A stretch of 64,000 nt of DNA from Leptolyngbyaceae cyanobacterium (GCA_036703985.1 DATNQN010000029.1:186001-250000); one strand, 5' to 3'. Counted from the first letter of the stretch, positions 17,777 to 26,394 are shown. Made by a program: numbers and translations. The notes: generated by a model not told the origin, from the letters alone.

Positions 17777-17779
17777 ACT

Positions 17780-18466
17780 TCACATTGGTGGGCATACCCG
17801 TAACATTTGGTTGCCCCCTTTTTGAAATTCATAAGACACATCTCTGACTTCCACAATATATCCCTGCATTTCCAACTTTTTCATTACAGGTTCAACTAAT
17901 GGCGACATCTCACCCGATATAGTCAAAATAGGAAAAATTCTCACTTCTTTAGCAACTCGACTCATTTCCAAAATAGAAGCCAAATGAAAAGTTTCCGAAA
18001 GTTGTTCTGTATAGCTAAACAAAAAGTGAGAACATAAAGCTAAATCAAACTGCTTATTATTAAATGGTAAAACTGGCAGTCCATCTCTTAAATAACGTCC
18101 TTCCTTAACTCCCTGCGGAAAATCTGCCAAAAACTTCTCCATTGCAGACATCCGCACTTTTCCCAATTCTTCTGGAGATGGAATATCCTGCCAAACATAA
18201 CAATCTAAATTTTCCTTAACCCCATCAATTATTATTGAATAAGTATCGTCAACTCGTTCCGTAATTTCATCTGCATCAAACTGATAAATCGGATCGCAAG
18301 ATATCACATTGTATCCCAACTGCGTCATCTCAGCATTAAAACTAGCAGGGCCACCAGCACAATCTAAAATCCTCAGTGGAAGCTCATCTGGTTTCAAGTC
18401 GAACATTCTAATATATTCCTCATGAGAGCGTCCCCAAGGAATCACATTTTCTAGCTTTAAGCCCAC
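17780..18466 (-). CDS. SAM-dependent methyltransferase-like protein
   Basis: This 228-residue protein has a glycine-rich LRILDCAGGPASFNAEM segment (about 31-47) in place of the usual GxGxG motif I, and VISCDPIYQF as the acidic strand-2 end. Later it has the FDLALCSHFLF region typical of a motif IV/V methyltransferase core. Homologues are annotated simply as SAM-dependent methyltransferases in cyanobacteria. The substrate is unknown. Two methyltransferase-type genes lie in this region, but they are not similar enough to be recent duplicates. Confidence 0.72.
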   Translation of the reverse strand: MGLKLENVIPWGRSHEEYIRMFDLKPDELPLRILDCAGGPASFNAEMTQLGYNVISCDPIYQFDADEITERVDDTYSIIIDGVKENLDCYVWQDIPSPEELGKVRMSAMEKFLADFPQGVKEGRYLRDGLPVLPFNNKQFDLALCSHFLFSYTEQLSETFHLASILEMSRVAKEVRIFPILTISGEMSPLVEPVMKKLEMQGYIVEVRDVSYEFQKGGNQMLRVCPPM

Positions 18467-18577
18467 CGCTTTTGCACCCCCAACCTAATTCAACAAAATA
18501 AAGTAATCAGCACTTTCATTAAGCGACCATTCCCCATTCTAAAACCATTTGCACGAGTTGACTCAGAAACCCGGTTC

Positions 18578-18625
18578 GTAGTGAGGACTTCAGTCCTCAA
18601 AACTAAGGACTTTAGTCCTTACTAC
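18578..18625. repeat. 48-bp palindromic dispersed repeat, copy 2
   Basis: The arms are GTAGTGAGGACT and AGTCCTTACTAC, with internal palindromes AGGACT-tc-AGTCCT and AGGACT-tt-AGTCCT, matching the element at 8960-9007 in length and plan. It is preceded by an AGAAACCCGGTT half-palindrome (18565-18576). It lies between the methyltransferase-like gene and pckA. Confidence 0.8.
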
Positions 18626-18688
18626 AAACAAAAAATAGGGTAAGCATTGCTTACCCTACTAATAGTTCAAATTTTGCCAAACTCAACC

Positions 18689-20362
18689 TTAATCAACACA
18701 TGGCGCTGCTTCCATAATTTCTTGCGGAACACGGTTGAATTGCTTAAAGTTTGCGACAAACCGCCGCGCCAAAGCTTTTGCTTGTTTTTCGTATTCTGCG
18801 CGATCGCTCCAAGTCTTTTGGGGATCTAAAATATTGCTATCCACTCCCGGAACCGTTTCAGGTACTAAAACCTTGAAAATCGGATGGTGATGGAATTTGA
18901 CATGATTTAAATCGCCATTAAGCGCCGCCGATACCATAGCACGAGTTTGGGCAATTTCGATGCGACGACCGACACCATAACCGCCACCCGTCCAACCTGT
19001 ATTGATCAAATAAACATCCGCATCATACGCAATGATTCTGTCATAAAGCATTTCCGCATAGACAGTAGGAGAAAGTGGCAAGAATGGCTTACCAAAACAA
19101 GATGAAAAAGTTGCTTGCGGTTCCGTAATACCTCTTTCCGTACCAGCTAACTTGCTAGTATAACCGGACATAAAGTGATACATTGCCTGCCGATTTGTTA
19201 ACTTAGAAATTGGTGGCAAAACACCAAACGCATCAGCAGTTAAGAAAATAACTGTCTTCGGATGACCGCCTACTCCCGGAATCACGCAATTAGGAATGAA
19301 TTCTACTGGATAAGCTGCTCTGGTATTTTCCGTTAAGCTGTCATCATTGTAATCTGGTTCTCTCGTTTCCGGATCGATAATTACGTTTTCAATTAAAGAA
19401 CCAAAGCGTAGTGCTTCCCAAATTTGCGGTTCATTTTTCTTACACAATTGAATAGTTTTTGCATAGCATCCACCTTCAAAATTGAAGATGCCATCATTCG
19501 ACCAACCGTGTTCGTCATCCCCAATTAAACGACGATGGGGATCGGCAGATAAGGTAGTTTTACCAGTACCGGAAAGACCGAAAAATAAGGCTGTATTACC
19601 TTGGTCATCCATGTTAGCAGAACAGTGCATTGGCAAAACATTCCGTTTCGTCATTAAATAATTCATGAATGAGAAAACGGATTTTTTAATTTCACCAGCG
19701 TATTGAGAACCGCCAATCAAAACAAGCCTTCTTTGCACGCTGAGAACAATGAATGCTTCACTATTAATTCCATCAATATCTGGGTCGCCTTGTAAACCGG
19801 GAACAGAAATTACAGTTACGTCCGGTTGATGATGTTGAAAACCAGGAGAATTTGGTCTGATAAAAAGTTGATGGGCAAATAAATTTTGGAAAGCTAGCTC
19901 ATTAACTACTCTAACTCTTAATTGATAGTTAGTATCTGCACCAGCGTAGCCATCAAAAACGTACAAGTCTCTACCTTGCACGTAAGCCAGCATTCGCTTA
20001 TAAAGTAAATCAAATTTTTCTTTAGAAATCGGTACGTTTACGCCGTTCCAATCTATTTCATCGTGAACTTCTGGTTCATCAACGATGAATTTGTCGCTAG
20101 GAGAACGCCCGGTATATTTGCCCGTTTTCACAAATACAGCACCGTTAGCGCCTAAGACTCCTTCTCGGCGTGCTAAGGTGTGCTCTACCAGTTCTGGAAC
20201 TGATAAATTGTGATATATCCGACCTGTATTTTTGATGCCTAAAGGCTCTAATTCATGATTTGTTCCAATTACGGGATCGTTAACTCGATGAAAAGCTTGG
20301 GCTAGTCTAGTTAGGTTATTTAGGTTAAGGGAATCTAGTTCGTGAGCTTCTGTGTTAATCAT
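18689..20362 (-). CDS. pckA: Phosphoenolpyruvate carboxykinase (ATP)
   Basis: This 557-residue enzyme converts oxaloacetate plus ATP to PEP, CO2 and ADP in the cytoplasm. The P-loop GLSGTGKT is at 262-269, followed by the kinase-2 acidic motif (DDEHGW) and the GRSPSDKF segment of the substrate site. The ATG giving MINTEAHELDS is chosen over an upstream GTG three codons earlier. It works at the PEP/oxaloacetate node with gluconeogenic and anaplerotic roles. It is a single gene followed by the repeat at 18578-18625. Confidence 0.94.
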   Translation of the reverse strand: MINTEAHELDSLNLNNLTRLAQAFHRVNDPVIGTNHELEPLGIKNTGRIYHNLSVPELVEHTLARREGVLGANGAVFVKTGKYTGRSPSDKFIVDEPEVHDEIDWNGVNVPISKEKFDLLYKRMLAYVQGRDLYVFDGYAGADTNYQLRVRVVNELAFQNLFAHQLFIRPNSPGFQHHQPDVTVISVPGLQGDPDIDGINSEAFIVLSVQRRLVLIGGSQYAGEIKKSVFSFMNYLMTKRNVLPMHCSANMDDQGNTALFFGLSGTGKTTLSADPHRRLIGDDEHGWSNDGIFNFEGGCYAKTIQLCKKNEPQIWEALRFGSLIENVIIDPETREPDYNDDSLTENTRAAYPVEFIPNCVIPGVGGHPKTVIFLTADAFGVLPPISKLTNRQAMYHFMSGYTSKLAGTERGITEPQATFSSCFGKPFLPLSPTVYAEMLYDRIIAYDADVYLINTGWTGGGYGVGRRIEIAQTRAMVSAALNGDLNHVKFHHHPIFKVLVPETVPGVDSNILDPQKTWSDRAEYEKQAKALARRFVANFKQFNRVPQEIMEAAPCVD

Positions 20363-20833
20363 ACTAAGCACCCACTTAGCGAATGAATAGTTGTGAATTT
20401 TCTAAGTAATGCCAACCAGGAATTGATGCTATTTGGTATTAAAGTGTTACAGTTTTGCAGGTTTTTGCTGGGCAATGTCCGCCCTCATGAAGTACCAGTT
20501 CTGTAACCTTTGTTATTTTCTAATCTGATTTGGTATCTGACATTACTTTTATCAAAATTGGCGGGATTAGTCTTGGGAATTAATGATTTTTATCGCTATT
20601 TAATACTCGTTTGAATTTTGCAATTAAACTTTAGCTTAATGGTGGATGCACTGCCATGCGTTTATTGCATAAATTGGTTTCTTTGTTTACATTTTCAATA
20701 AAAAATAAAGCTGGTAACAAAGTATTCTGCTAAAACTTAAAAATGCCGTAGAACTTTCTTTTTATAGTATGCCCAGAATAACAAAATTTTTTAGTAATTT
20801 GTCTATTAATGAAGATAAGCAGTGTTATTCTGG

Positions 20834-20877
20834 GATGTTACGCCCCTTTGTTTAAGTGTTGTAGCGATCGGTTTTGA
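20834..20877. repeat. Direct repeat, copy A (GATGTTACGCCYCTTTG...)
   Basis: This starts GATGTTACGCCCCTTTG and ends ATCGGTTTTGA. Copy B at 20971-21013 differs by a C/T, one missing T and a C/T change. The copies flank the palindrome at 20886-20918 and a short segment, as expected for target or segment duplication around an inserted element. Confidence 0.75.
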
Positions 20878-20885
20878 GAGGTTAA

Positions 20886-20918
20886 AGAAACCCGGTTTTT
20901 CAGAAAAACCGGGTTTCT
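20886..20918. repeat. AGAAACCCGGTTTTT palindrome
   Basis: A perfect 15-bp stem, AGAAACCCGGTTTTT (20886-20900) and AAAAACCGGGTTTCT (20904-20918), has a three-base CAG loop. Half- or full relatives occur at 18565-18576, 29244-29258 and 50538-50575, so this is a dispersed family. At 50538-50575 the same palindrome serves as the hsp20 terminator. Confidence 0.8.
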
Positions 20919-20970
20919 GGCTCTCCGCCAACCAATCAAAATCAATTTGGCGGAATACGCGGAATACTAG

Positions 20971-21013
20971 GATGTTACGCCTCTTTGTTAAGTGTTGTAG
21001 TGATCGGTTTTGA
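20971..21013. repeat. Direct repeat, copy B
   Basis: The sequence begins GATGTTACGCCTCTTTG and ends ATCGGTTTTGA, matching 20834-20877. It lies 93 bases after the end of copy A. Confidence 0.75.
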
Positions 21014-21037
21014 TGGAGGCGGAGCCTCAAAACATCA

Positions 21038-21058
21038 CTCCCAGGTTGAACCTGGGAG
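21038..21058. repeat. CTCCCAGGTT-g-AACCTGGGAG palindrome
   Basis: A perfect 10-bp inverted repeat with a one-base centre. It is related to the palindrome at 433-447. The next 60 bases are a GAGCGAGAA-like mixed sequence with no gene. Confidence 0.65.
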
Positions 21059-21148
21059 CGAGAAAGAAAAAACCGCAGGGGAGCCGGGGAGCGAGAACAG
21101 CGTAGCTTGACGGGAGAGTGTCAATCCGCAATAACTCCTCTCATCCCA

Positions 21149-21985
21149 TTACCGATTACCAGCTTGAGCATTAAGAATTTCCGATGGTAATACCTGATTC
21201 AATTTGCCACTACGATATCCTTCTAAATCTACGGTGACATAAACAAATCCAAATCCTTGGAAAACAGACACTAAAGTTGGTAAATCGGTAGTGAGAATAA
21301 ATTCTTTAATTTGTTCTGGTGGTAACTCAATTCTGGCGGTGTCTCCTTCGGAACGTACTCGTAAGTTACGCCAACCTAATTTACGTAGATAAAGTTCTGA
21401 TCTGCCGACTCTTTGTAGTTTAGCAACAGTAATTTCTTCACCGTAAGGAAAGCGAGAACTTAGGCAAGGTTGAGCGGGTTTATCCCACCAAGGTAACCCT
21501 AAATGTTGAGATATTTCTCGCACTTCTGCTTTGGTGATTCCTACTTCTGCTAATGGGGATCTAGCGCCTCTTTCTTTGGCTGCTTGTATTCCCGGACGAT
21601 AATCTTTTAAATCGTCGGCGTTGACTCCATCTACTACGTAAGGATAACCCAAACTGAGGGCTAAAGGTTTGAGGGTGTCGTGTAATTCACTTTTGCAAAA
21701 ATAGCAGCGATTAACTGGGTTAGAACTGTAGTTGGGATTTTCGATTTCGCGAGTTTGAATTACTTGATGGGTAATGCCAATTTCTGCGGCTTGAATTTTG
21801 GCATCTTCTAAGTCTTCTGGTAACAAAGATGGAGATTCGGCTGTGACTGCTAAAGCGCGATCGCATAACACATCATAAGCTACTTTTGCCACCAGCGTGC
21901 TATCGATCCCGCCGGAATAGGCAATCAGCGCCCGATCCATTTCGGCAAATATTTGTTGGAGTTTTTCTAGTTTTTGCAATATCAT
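21149..21985 (-). CDS. larE: ATP-dependent sacrificial sulfur transferase LarE
   Basis: This 278-residue PP-loop ATPase has SGGIDS at residues 24-29, a CYFC pair (Cys94, Cys97), and Cys174 in QPCLSSRFPYGEE, in the place of the sacrificial Cys176 of the lactobacillus enzyme. LarE activates a nicotinate-derived carboxylate and donates sulfur for the nickel-pincer cofactor of lactate racemase. larA, larB and larC are not in this window, so the cofactor role is inferred from family membership. Many cyanobacteria have larE outside a lar operon. It stands alone on the reverse strand. Confidence 0.88.
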   Translation of the reverse strand: MILQKLEKLQQIFAEMDRALIAYSGGIDSTLVAKVAYDVLCDRALAVTAESPSLLPEDLEDAKIQAAEIGITHQVIQTREIENPNYSSNPVNRCYFCKSELHDTLKPLALSLGYPYVVDGVNADDLKDYRPGIQAAKERGARSPLAEVGITKAEVREISQHLGLPWWDKPAQPCLSSRFPYGEEITVAKLQRVGRSELYLRKLGWRNLRVRSEGDTARIELPPEQIKEFILTTDLPTLVSVFQGFGFVYVTVDLEGYRSGKLNQVLPSEILNAQAGNR

Positions 21986-22477
21986 AATTTTAAAGAATGC
22001 GATATGGCTAACGCCACGCCGAGCGCATCCACGCCGCTACGCGAACGCACCAAAAATTTTTCTAATTTCCGGCTGTTAATATTCTATCAACTCTTAGCTC
22101 TAACTCCGGGAAAGTACCAGATAATATTTTATCAGAACCCATAAACTCTGCTGGTTTGTATAATCCTTCAAACAGGTTAAAGACCGTTACCATTTTTTGA
22201 ATTCAAAATTCAAAATTCAAAATTCAAAATTAAGAATAAATAAAAATTTTTAATTAATTAATTCTGGGTACAAGCCCCCACTGAATTTTATTCAGTGGTC
22301 TTCAATCAGTGGTGGGTACAAGCTCCCACTGATTGTAATTTTGAATTAATAATTTTGAATTTTGAATTGATTTGACTTTATTGGTTAATAAATACACAAT
22401 CTAGTATTCTGGGATATCTCGTACAATAGGTTTAGTATTTGCTGGGTAATAGGACAATAGGATAATAATAAAAAGGG
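21986..22477. other. Repeat-bearing gap downstream of the FGE gene
   Basis: There is no gene in 492 bases. A composite element at about 22201-22370 has four tandem ATTCAAA units on the left and inverted TTTGAATT units on the right. Between them are two copies of GGGTACAAGCNCCCACTGA (22266-22284 and 22314-22332), each able to pair within its own flank. The bases from 22432 to 22477, just beyond the FGE stop codon, hold CCTATTGTCCTATTACC-type repeats on the gene's strand. Confidence 0.6.
22201..22370. repeat. Composite inverted-repeat element (ATTCAAA arms)
   Basis: The left arm is four tandem ATTCAAA units; the right arm (about 22338-22370) is the inverse, ATTTTGAATTTTGAATT. The interior has paired GGGTACAAGC...CACTGA copies and a CACTGAATTTTATTCAGTG hairpin. 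No reading frame exists inside. It looks like a non-coding mobile or structured repeat. Confidence 0.6.
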
Positions 22478-23647
22478 CTAAAGAGTCCACGTCGCACCAC
22501 ACACAACCCGAAAGCCGAAGTAGCATAAGTAGTCAACGAATCTCGGATCGAACAAGAGACGAGAAGCCGAACGACAGTTCTCAGGCTTGCTGTTATACGA
22601 GCCGCCGCGCGACATCCGATATTGATGAATTCCGCCGGATTGCCGAACACTTTCAGAAGACGTATAATCATAATCATAACCGTGCCAAATATCAGCACAC
22701 CATTCCCGAATATTACCGTGCATATCATAAAGTCCAAAAGCATTCGGCGGAAAACTCCCTACATCAGTTCTTTTACGCTCAATTACTTTTGGTTCAGAAG
22801 CGTAAGTATAATTTCCGTTGTAATTAACTAAATCTGTAGTAATTGTTTCGCCAAAATAGAAAGGTGTAGTAGTTCCTGCACGACAAGCATATTCCCATTC
22901 AGCTTCGCGAGGTAAACGATAAGTTTTCCCCGTTTTTACAGAAAGCCGAATACAAAATTCCCGTGCATCATTCCAAGATACATTGTCTATATGTAGATTT
23001 GCACTTTTCCAGTCGGACGGATTAGCATCTAAAGATATATTAATTTGAGGTAATGCAGCGACAGCTTGCCATTGGGCTTGAGTTACTTGATATTTCCCCA
23101 TAAAAAAAGATGGCACAGTTACTTGATGCTGTAGCCCTTCATCTCTATTTCTTTTTTTCTCCGTATCATGCGAACCCATTAGAAAAGTACCCCCTGGAAT
23201 CGATACCATTTCCAGAAAAACTCCATTCCCCAAATCTTCTATAAAGTATCGGGCTTTTTGACAGTAACGACTAATTTCTTGCCCAAATTCATTAACTGTA
23301 ATCACATCAAAGTCAAAAAAGGGGAAAAATTTATCCAGTTGCTGTTCAACTTTTGTTTCGGTTCTATGTTTGAGGAGGGAATAAGCAGCGAATTTCACCT
23401 TGCTTGCTTCATCTTCTAAACTTTTAATTATTAAGTCTAAACCAGCTTCTCCATATTTGATAGCGTCTTTTAGTGCAGCAACTCGCACTTCTATGTCTGG
23501 GTCAGTTAACCGTTGCTTAACTTGTCCGATTCCTCCTAAAACAGCTGCATTAACAAGTAGCGAATTTTGATTACCCAGGACAGCATCGTATTCTTTTGGT
23601 TGATGGGGATTTTCTGTCATTGCATCTTTTTTACCAGACTTTGGCAA
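22478..23647 (-). CDS. HEAT-repeat plus formylglycine-generating-enzyme (FGE) fold protein, probable DGR target
   Basis: There are 389 residues. Residues ~30-110 are HEAT-like helical repeats (EVRVAALKDAIKYGEAGLDLIIKSL). Residues ~145-385 are an FGE/SUMF1 domain with MVSIPGGTFLMGS, YRLPREAEWEYACRAG and DMHGNIREWCADI. The last ~40 residues run from RGGSYNSKPENCRSASR to FGFRVVC. Between these landmarks, where cyanobacterial relatives have runs of Asn (RNNNNPDNRNNNIGFRVVC-type), this protein has mixed Leu, Phe, Asp, Val, Tyr and Cys. Of the twelve codons concerned, ten end in C or T, as expected from AAC/AAT codons whose adenines were mutated by a diversity-generating retroelement. No reverse transcriptase or template repeat is in the window. 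Confidence 0.82.
   Translation of the reverse strand: MPKSGKKDAMTENPHQPKEYDAVLGNQNSLLVNAAVLGGIGQVKQRLTDPDIEVRVAALKDAIKYGEAGLDLIIKSLEDEASKVKFAAYSLLKHRTETKVEQQLDKFFPFFDFDVITVNEFGQEISRYCQKARYFIEDLGNGVFLEMVSIPGGTFLMGSHDTEKKRNRDEGLQHQVTVPSFFMGKYQVTQAQWQAVAALPQINISLDANPSDWKSANLHIDNVSWNDAREFCIRLSVKTGKTYRLPREAEWEYACRAGTTTPFYFGETITTDLVNYNGNYTYASEPKVIERKRTDVGSFPPNAFGLYDMHGNIREWCADIWHGYDYDYTSSESVRQSGGIHQYRMSRGGSYNSKPENCRSASRLLFDPRFVDYLCYFGFRVVCGATWTL
22500..22606 (-). other. Candidate DGR variable region (3' end of the FGE gene)
   Basis: On the reverse strand this stretch encodes RGGS through GFRVVC. Its ends (GGCGGCTCG and GGCTTTCGGGTTGTGTG) are fixed, GC-rich sequence of the sort found at the borders of cyanobacterial template/variable repeat pairs. 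The interior lacks the AAC runs of a template and instead has CTC, TTC, GAT, GTT, GAC, TAC and TGC. This is inferred from the pattern; no template copy is present here to align with. Confidence 0.55.
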
Positions 23648-23696
23648 CTTGATATGTTCTATTTTGCCCTAGCAAGTTAAAAACCTAACCTCCCTG

Positions 23697-23715
23697 CCCC
23701 CCTTAAAAAGGGGGG
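23697..23715 (-). terminator. CCCCCCTT-aaa-AAGGGGGG hairpin after rlmD
   Basis: The perfect 8-bp G/C-rich stem lies in the 135-base gap after the rlmD stop codon, in a position to end that reverse-strand transcript before the FGE gene. No strong U-run follows. A related CCCTCCCCTT/AAGGGGAGGG hairpin lies at 28247-28269, so this may be a repeat family used as a terminator. Confidence 0.5.
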
Positions 23716-23782
23716 TAGGGAAAGGGGAGTAAGAAAGCCCCTCTCCTTGCTGGGGATGGGTCACGCAATTGACTAACAGATT

Positions 23783-25177
23783 TCATCGCACCAAAAAAGC
23801 CGCCGCTTCAACGTGCGCTGTCTGGGGAAAGAAATCGGCTGGTTGCACTCTTGTCAAGCAATATCCGCCTTCATGACACAATAATTTGAGATCTCGTGCG
23901 AGAGTGGCGGGTTTGCAACTAACGTAGACGATGCGATCGGGCCGTATTTGCAGTAAACTATCGATCGCGCTACGATCGCATCCCTTGCGCGGGGGATCGA
24001 GGAAAACGATATCCGGTTTCACATCTAACTGAGGCAGCAACTTTTCGACTTCCCCTACTTCAAACCGCACGTTATCGATCCCGTTCAGTCTGGCGTTCGC
24101 TTCTGCTTGTTTCACCGCTTCTGGTTGCACTTCCAAACCAATTACTTGTTTTACCTTTTTTGCTAAAGGCAAACTCATCGTTCCAATGCCACAATAAGCA
24201 TCCAGTAACACTCGATCCCCTTGCAGATTTAGTCGATCCGCAATCTCCTGCAACAATGCTTCTGCTACTTCTGTATTCACTTGGAAAAAAGTATCGGCGC
24301 TAATTTGGAACTGTAAACCAGCAAACTCTTCTACTAAATAAGGTTTACCTGCAATACACCGAGTTTCTTCTCCGAAAATAGCATTGGTGCGATCGCCATT
24401 TCGATTCAGAAACACTCCCACCAACTCAGGATATCGCCTCATCCATTCTTCAGCTTGTTCTTGAATTTCCGGTAAATCCCAATCCGTCACCACCAACGTT
24501 AACAAAATTTCACCAGTCCGCCGTCCGATTCGCAATCCCAAATGACGCACTAACCCTTGATGGCGTTTCTCATCATATATCCGCCAACCCCGTTCCTGAA
24601 TATCTTGCTTGATTTCTTTCAGCAAGGGATTTAAGCGGGGATCTTGCACCGGACATTGATTTAAGTTAATTAATTGATGGCTGCCTTTTTGGTAATAACC
24701 CGCCTGCACTTGTCCGGAAGTCGAGATTCCCAACGGATAAGTTACCTTGTTGCGATATCCTAAAGCTGGGTTGCTGGCTAAAACGCGATCGACATTGGGA
24801 TTTTCGATCCCGCCAATTCGTTGCAAAGCTTGAATAACCTGATTTCGCTTCGCTTCCAACTGATACTCGTAATCGATATGCTGCCACTGACAACCACCGC
24901 ACTTATCTGCCACAATGCAGCTAGGGCGAGTCCGGTTAACTGACGGTTCGATTAATTCCTGTAGTTTACCGTGAGCGTATTGGGGTTTCACCCGCACTAA
25001 CCGAACTATGGCGCGATCCCCAGGTACGGTATCCGGGACAAACACCACTCGCTGTCCCCAACGTCCCACCCCGTTACCATCATCTGTTAGATCTGCGATC
25101 GCCACCTCTACTAAATTACCTTGTTGCCAGAGGTCGTCTGAATTTGAAATATCGGTTTTAAATGCTAAATTTTCCAC
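23783..25177 (-). CDS. rlmD: 23S rRNA (uracil-5-)-methyltransferase RlmD
   Basis: This 464-residue RNA m5U methyltransferase has an N-terminal TRAM domain (~15-75). The iron-sulfur cysteines are in CIVADKCGGCQWQHI (~86-101) with a further Cys in LNQCPVQD. The SAM motif is LLDAYCGIGTMSLPL (~319-333) and the catalytic region is FLDPPRKGCDRSAI with VYVSCKPATLARDL. It methylates a conserved uracil of 23S rRNA. The start is a GTG preceded by GAAGG at a good distance, which supports this start. It is a single gene. Confidence 0.93.
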   Translation of the reverse strand: MENLAFKTDISNSDDLWQQGNLVEVAIADLTDDGNGVGRWGQRVVFVPDTVPGDRAIVRLVRVKPQYAHGKLQELIEPSVNRTRPSCIVADKCGGCQWQHIDYEYQLEAKRNQVIQALQRIGGIENPNVDRVLASNPALGYRNKVTYPLGISTSGQVQAGYYQKGSHQLINLNQCPVQDPRLNPLLKEIKQDIQERGWRIYDEKRHQGLVRHLGLRIGRRTGEILLTLVVTDWDLPEIQEQAEEWMRRYPELVGVFLNRNGDRTNAIFGEETRCIAGKPYLVEEFAGLQFQISADTFFQVNTEVAEALLQEIADRLNLQGDRVLLDAYCGIGTMSLPLAKKVKQVIGLEVQPEAVKQAEANARLNGIDNVRFEVGEVEKLLPQLDVKPDIVFLDPPRKGCDRSAIDSLLQIRPDRIVYVSCKPATLARDLKLLCHEGGYCLTRVQPADFFPQTAHVEAAAFLVR

Positions 25178-25501
25178 TATTACCTTCTCTATCTCTACTT
25201 TACTGCTTATAGCTCTTTCAATCTCTCACCGACTTACGCCTTCATCTCCTCATCACCTTATTCTTTCCCGAAAAAGCGAAAGTCCTACTATATTCTTCTC
25301 TCCTCTCTTCCTTTGCATCCCCTCAACTGGATAAACTTACTTAAGTACCGGTAAGGCATACCGAAACTAACGCTTGGGGAAAGATGCTGCTCTTATTCAG
25401 ATACAAATCTAAACAAGAGCGATCGTACCAACCAAGAATACCCGTCATTTATGCGGGATAGTGTCAAATCTAAAAATGTTATCTTGAGTTAGCACAATAT
25501 C
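25178..25501. promoter_or_regulatory. Divergent gap between rlmD and apcD
   Basis: These 324 bases should hold the promoters of both genes. I see no gene and no clear operator. The end before apcD is AT-rich (TATCTTGAGTTAGCACAATATC immediately before the ATG), without an obvious Shine-Dalgarno. Confidence 0.45.
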
Positions 25502-25987
25502 ATGAGCGTAGTTAGCCAAGTCATTCTCAAAGCCGACGACGAACTTCGTTATCCTAGCACCGGCGAACTCAAAGCGATCAAAGACTTTTTTCAAACCGGC
25601 TTACAGCGGACGCGCATCGCTTCCACGTTAGCAGAAAATGAAAAAAAGATAGTTCAAGAAGCCAGTAAACTACTTTGGCAGAAACGTCCCGATTTCATCT
25701 CCCCCGGCGGTAACGCCTACGGACAACGGGAACGCGCACTCTGCTTAAGAGATTATGGCTGGTACTTGCGCCTGATCACCTACGGAGTTCTTTCTGGCGA
25801 CAAAGAACCAATCGAAAAAATCGGTTTGATCGGAGTTCGAGAAATGTACAATTCTCTGGGTGTTCCAGTCCCGGGAATGGTTGAAGCAATTCGTGCATTG
25901 AAAAAAGCTTCTTTGTCCCTTCTGAGTGAAGAAGATGCAGCAGAAGCAGCGCCTTACTTCGATTACATTATTCAGGCAATGTCCTAA
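25502..25987 (+). CDS. apcD: Allophycocyanin B alpha subunit ApcD
   Basis: This 161-residue phycobiliprotein binds one phycocyanobilin at Cys81 ([14 protein letters not shown]). It is ApcD and not ApcA: the start [26 protein letters not shown], the [19 protein letters not shown] segment and [22 protein letters not shown] are ApcD features. ApcD is a terminal emitter in the phycobilisome core that helps pass energy to photosystem I and is needed for state transitions. As usual, it is separate from apcABC. The gene is single; a 937-base gap follows. Confidence 0.95.
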   Translation: MSVVSQVILKADDELRYPSTGELKAIKDFFQTGLQRTRIASTLAENEKKIVQEASKLLWQKRPDFISPGGNAYGQRERALCLRDYGWYLRLITYGVLSGDKEPIEKIGLIGVREMYNSLGVPVPGMVEAIRALKKASLSLLSEEDAAEAAPYFDYIIQAMS

Positions 25988-26261
25988 AATTTATGCTCTG
26001 GGTTTTCCTGGAGGGACTTTTGACTGAATCAATTTTTCCGTTTTCATTTTAACTCGTTTCCCCACTCTTGCTAGTTTTGGCCGATCTTCAGTCAAAATAC
26101 AGGCAAAGGGTGGGGAAATTTTCATTCCCTTTCTATACTATAAATATTGGTAAATTTGAAAAATAGTGAATCGCAACTCTGAATACTAATTATCTTTTGT
26201 ACTCTGACTCCTGTATCATCCTTGATTAATTTGGCTCAAAAAATCAAATTTGCGATCGTAC

Positions 26262-26295
26262 AAAAAACCGACAGTCTGCTTGTAGAATCTGTCGG
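26262..26295 (-). terminator. Rho-independent terminator without an upstream gene (reverse strand)
   Basis: Read on the reverse strand, CCGACAG, a 14-base loop and CTGTCGG are followed by six T residues. No annotated gene on that strand precedes it for more than 900 bases, which argues for a small transcript. Confidence 0.6.
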
Positions 26296-26376
26296 CTGCT
26301 TGTGTGTTCCCTGTCGATGACTCGGCTAGAGTTCAGTTGTTCTGTAGTATGACGGTTTGCGATCGCGAGAATTGCG
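26262..26376 (-). ncRNA. Candidate small RNA on the reverse strand
   Basis: On the reverse strand a promoter-like TTGTGA (26411-26406), 17 bases, TATGAT (26388-26383) is followed about 7 bases on by a likely start near 26376. The transcript would run about 115 bases to a hairpin, CCGACAG...CTGTCGG (26295-26268), ending in TTTTTTG: a classic Rho-independent terminator. No reading frame of note lies inside. I could not match it to known cyanobacterial RNAs such as Yfr1; its CTCCTCACAC motif is absent. It is predicted from sequence elements only. Confidence 0.4.
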
Positions 26377-26394
26377 ATCTAAATCATAGTAAAT

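Larger units (their letters stand above)
20363..21148. other. Long repeat-rich gap between pckA and larE
   Basis: No gene is seen in 786 bases. The left half (to ~20820) is AT-rich and should hold the pckA promoter. The right half is packed with repeats: two 43-44-bp direct repeats (20834-20877 and 20971-21013), a 33-bp GAAACCCGGTTT palindrome between them (20886-20918), a GAGGC-GGA-GCCTC hairpin (21016-21028), and a CCAGGTTgAACCTGG palindrome (21038-21058). Confidence 0.6.

Noticed and set aside
26262-26376. Identification of the small RNA as Yfr1
   Set aside because: The conserved unpaired CTCCTCACAC of Yfr1 is absent.
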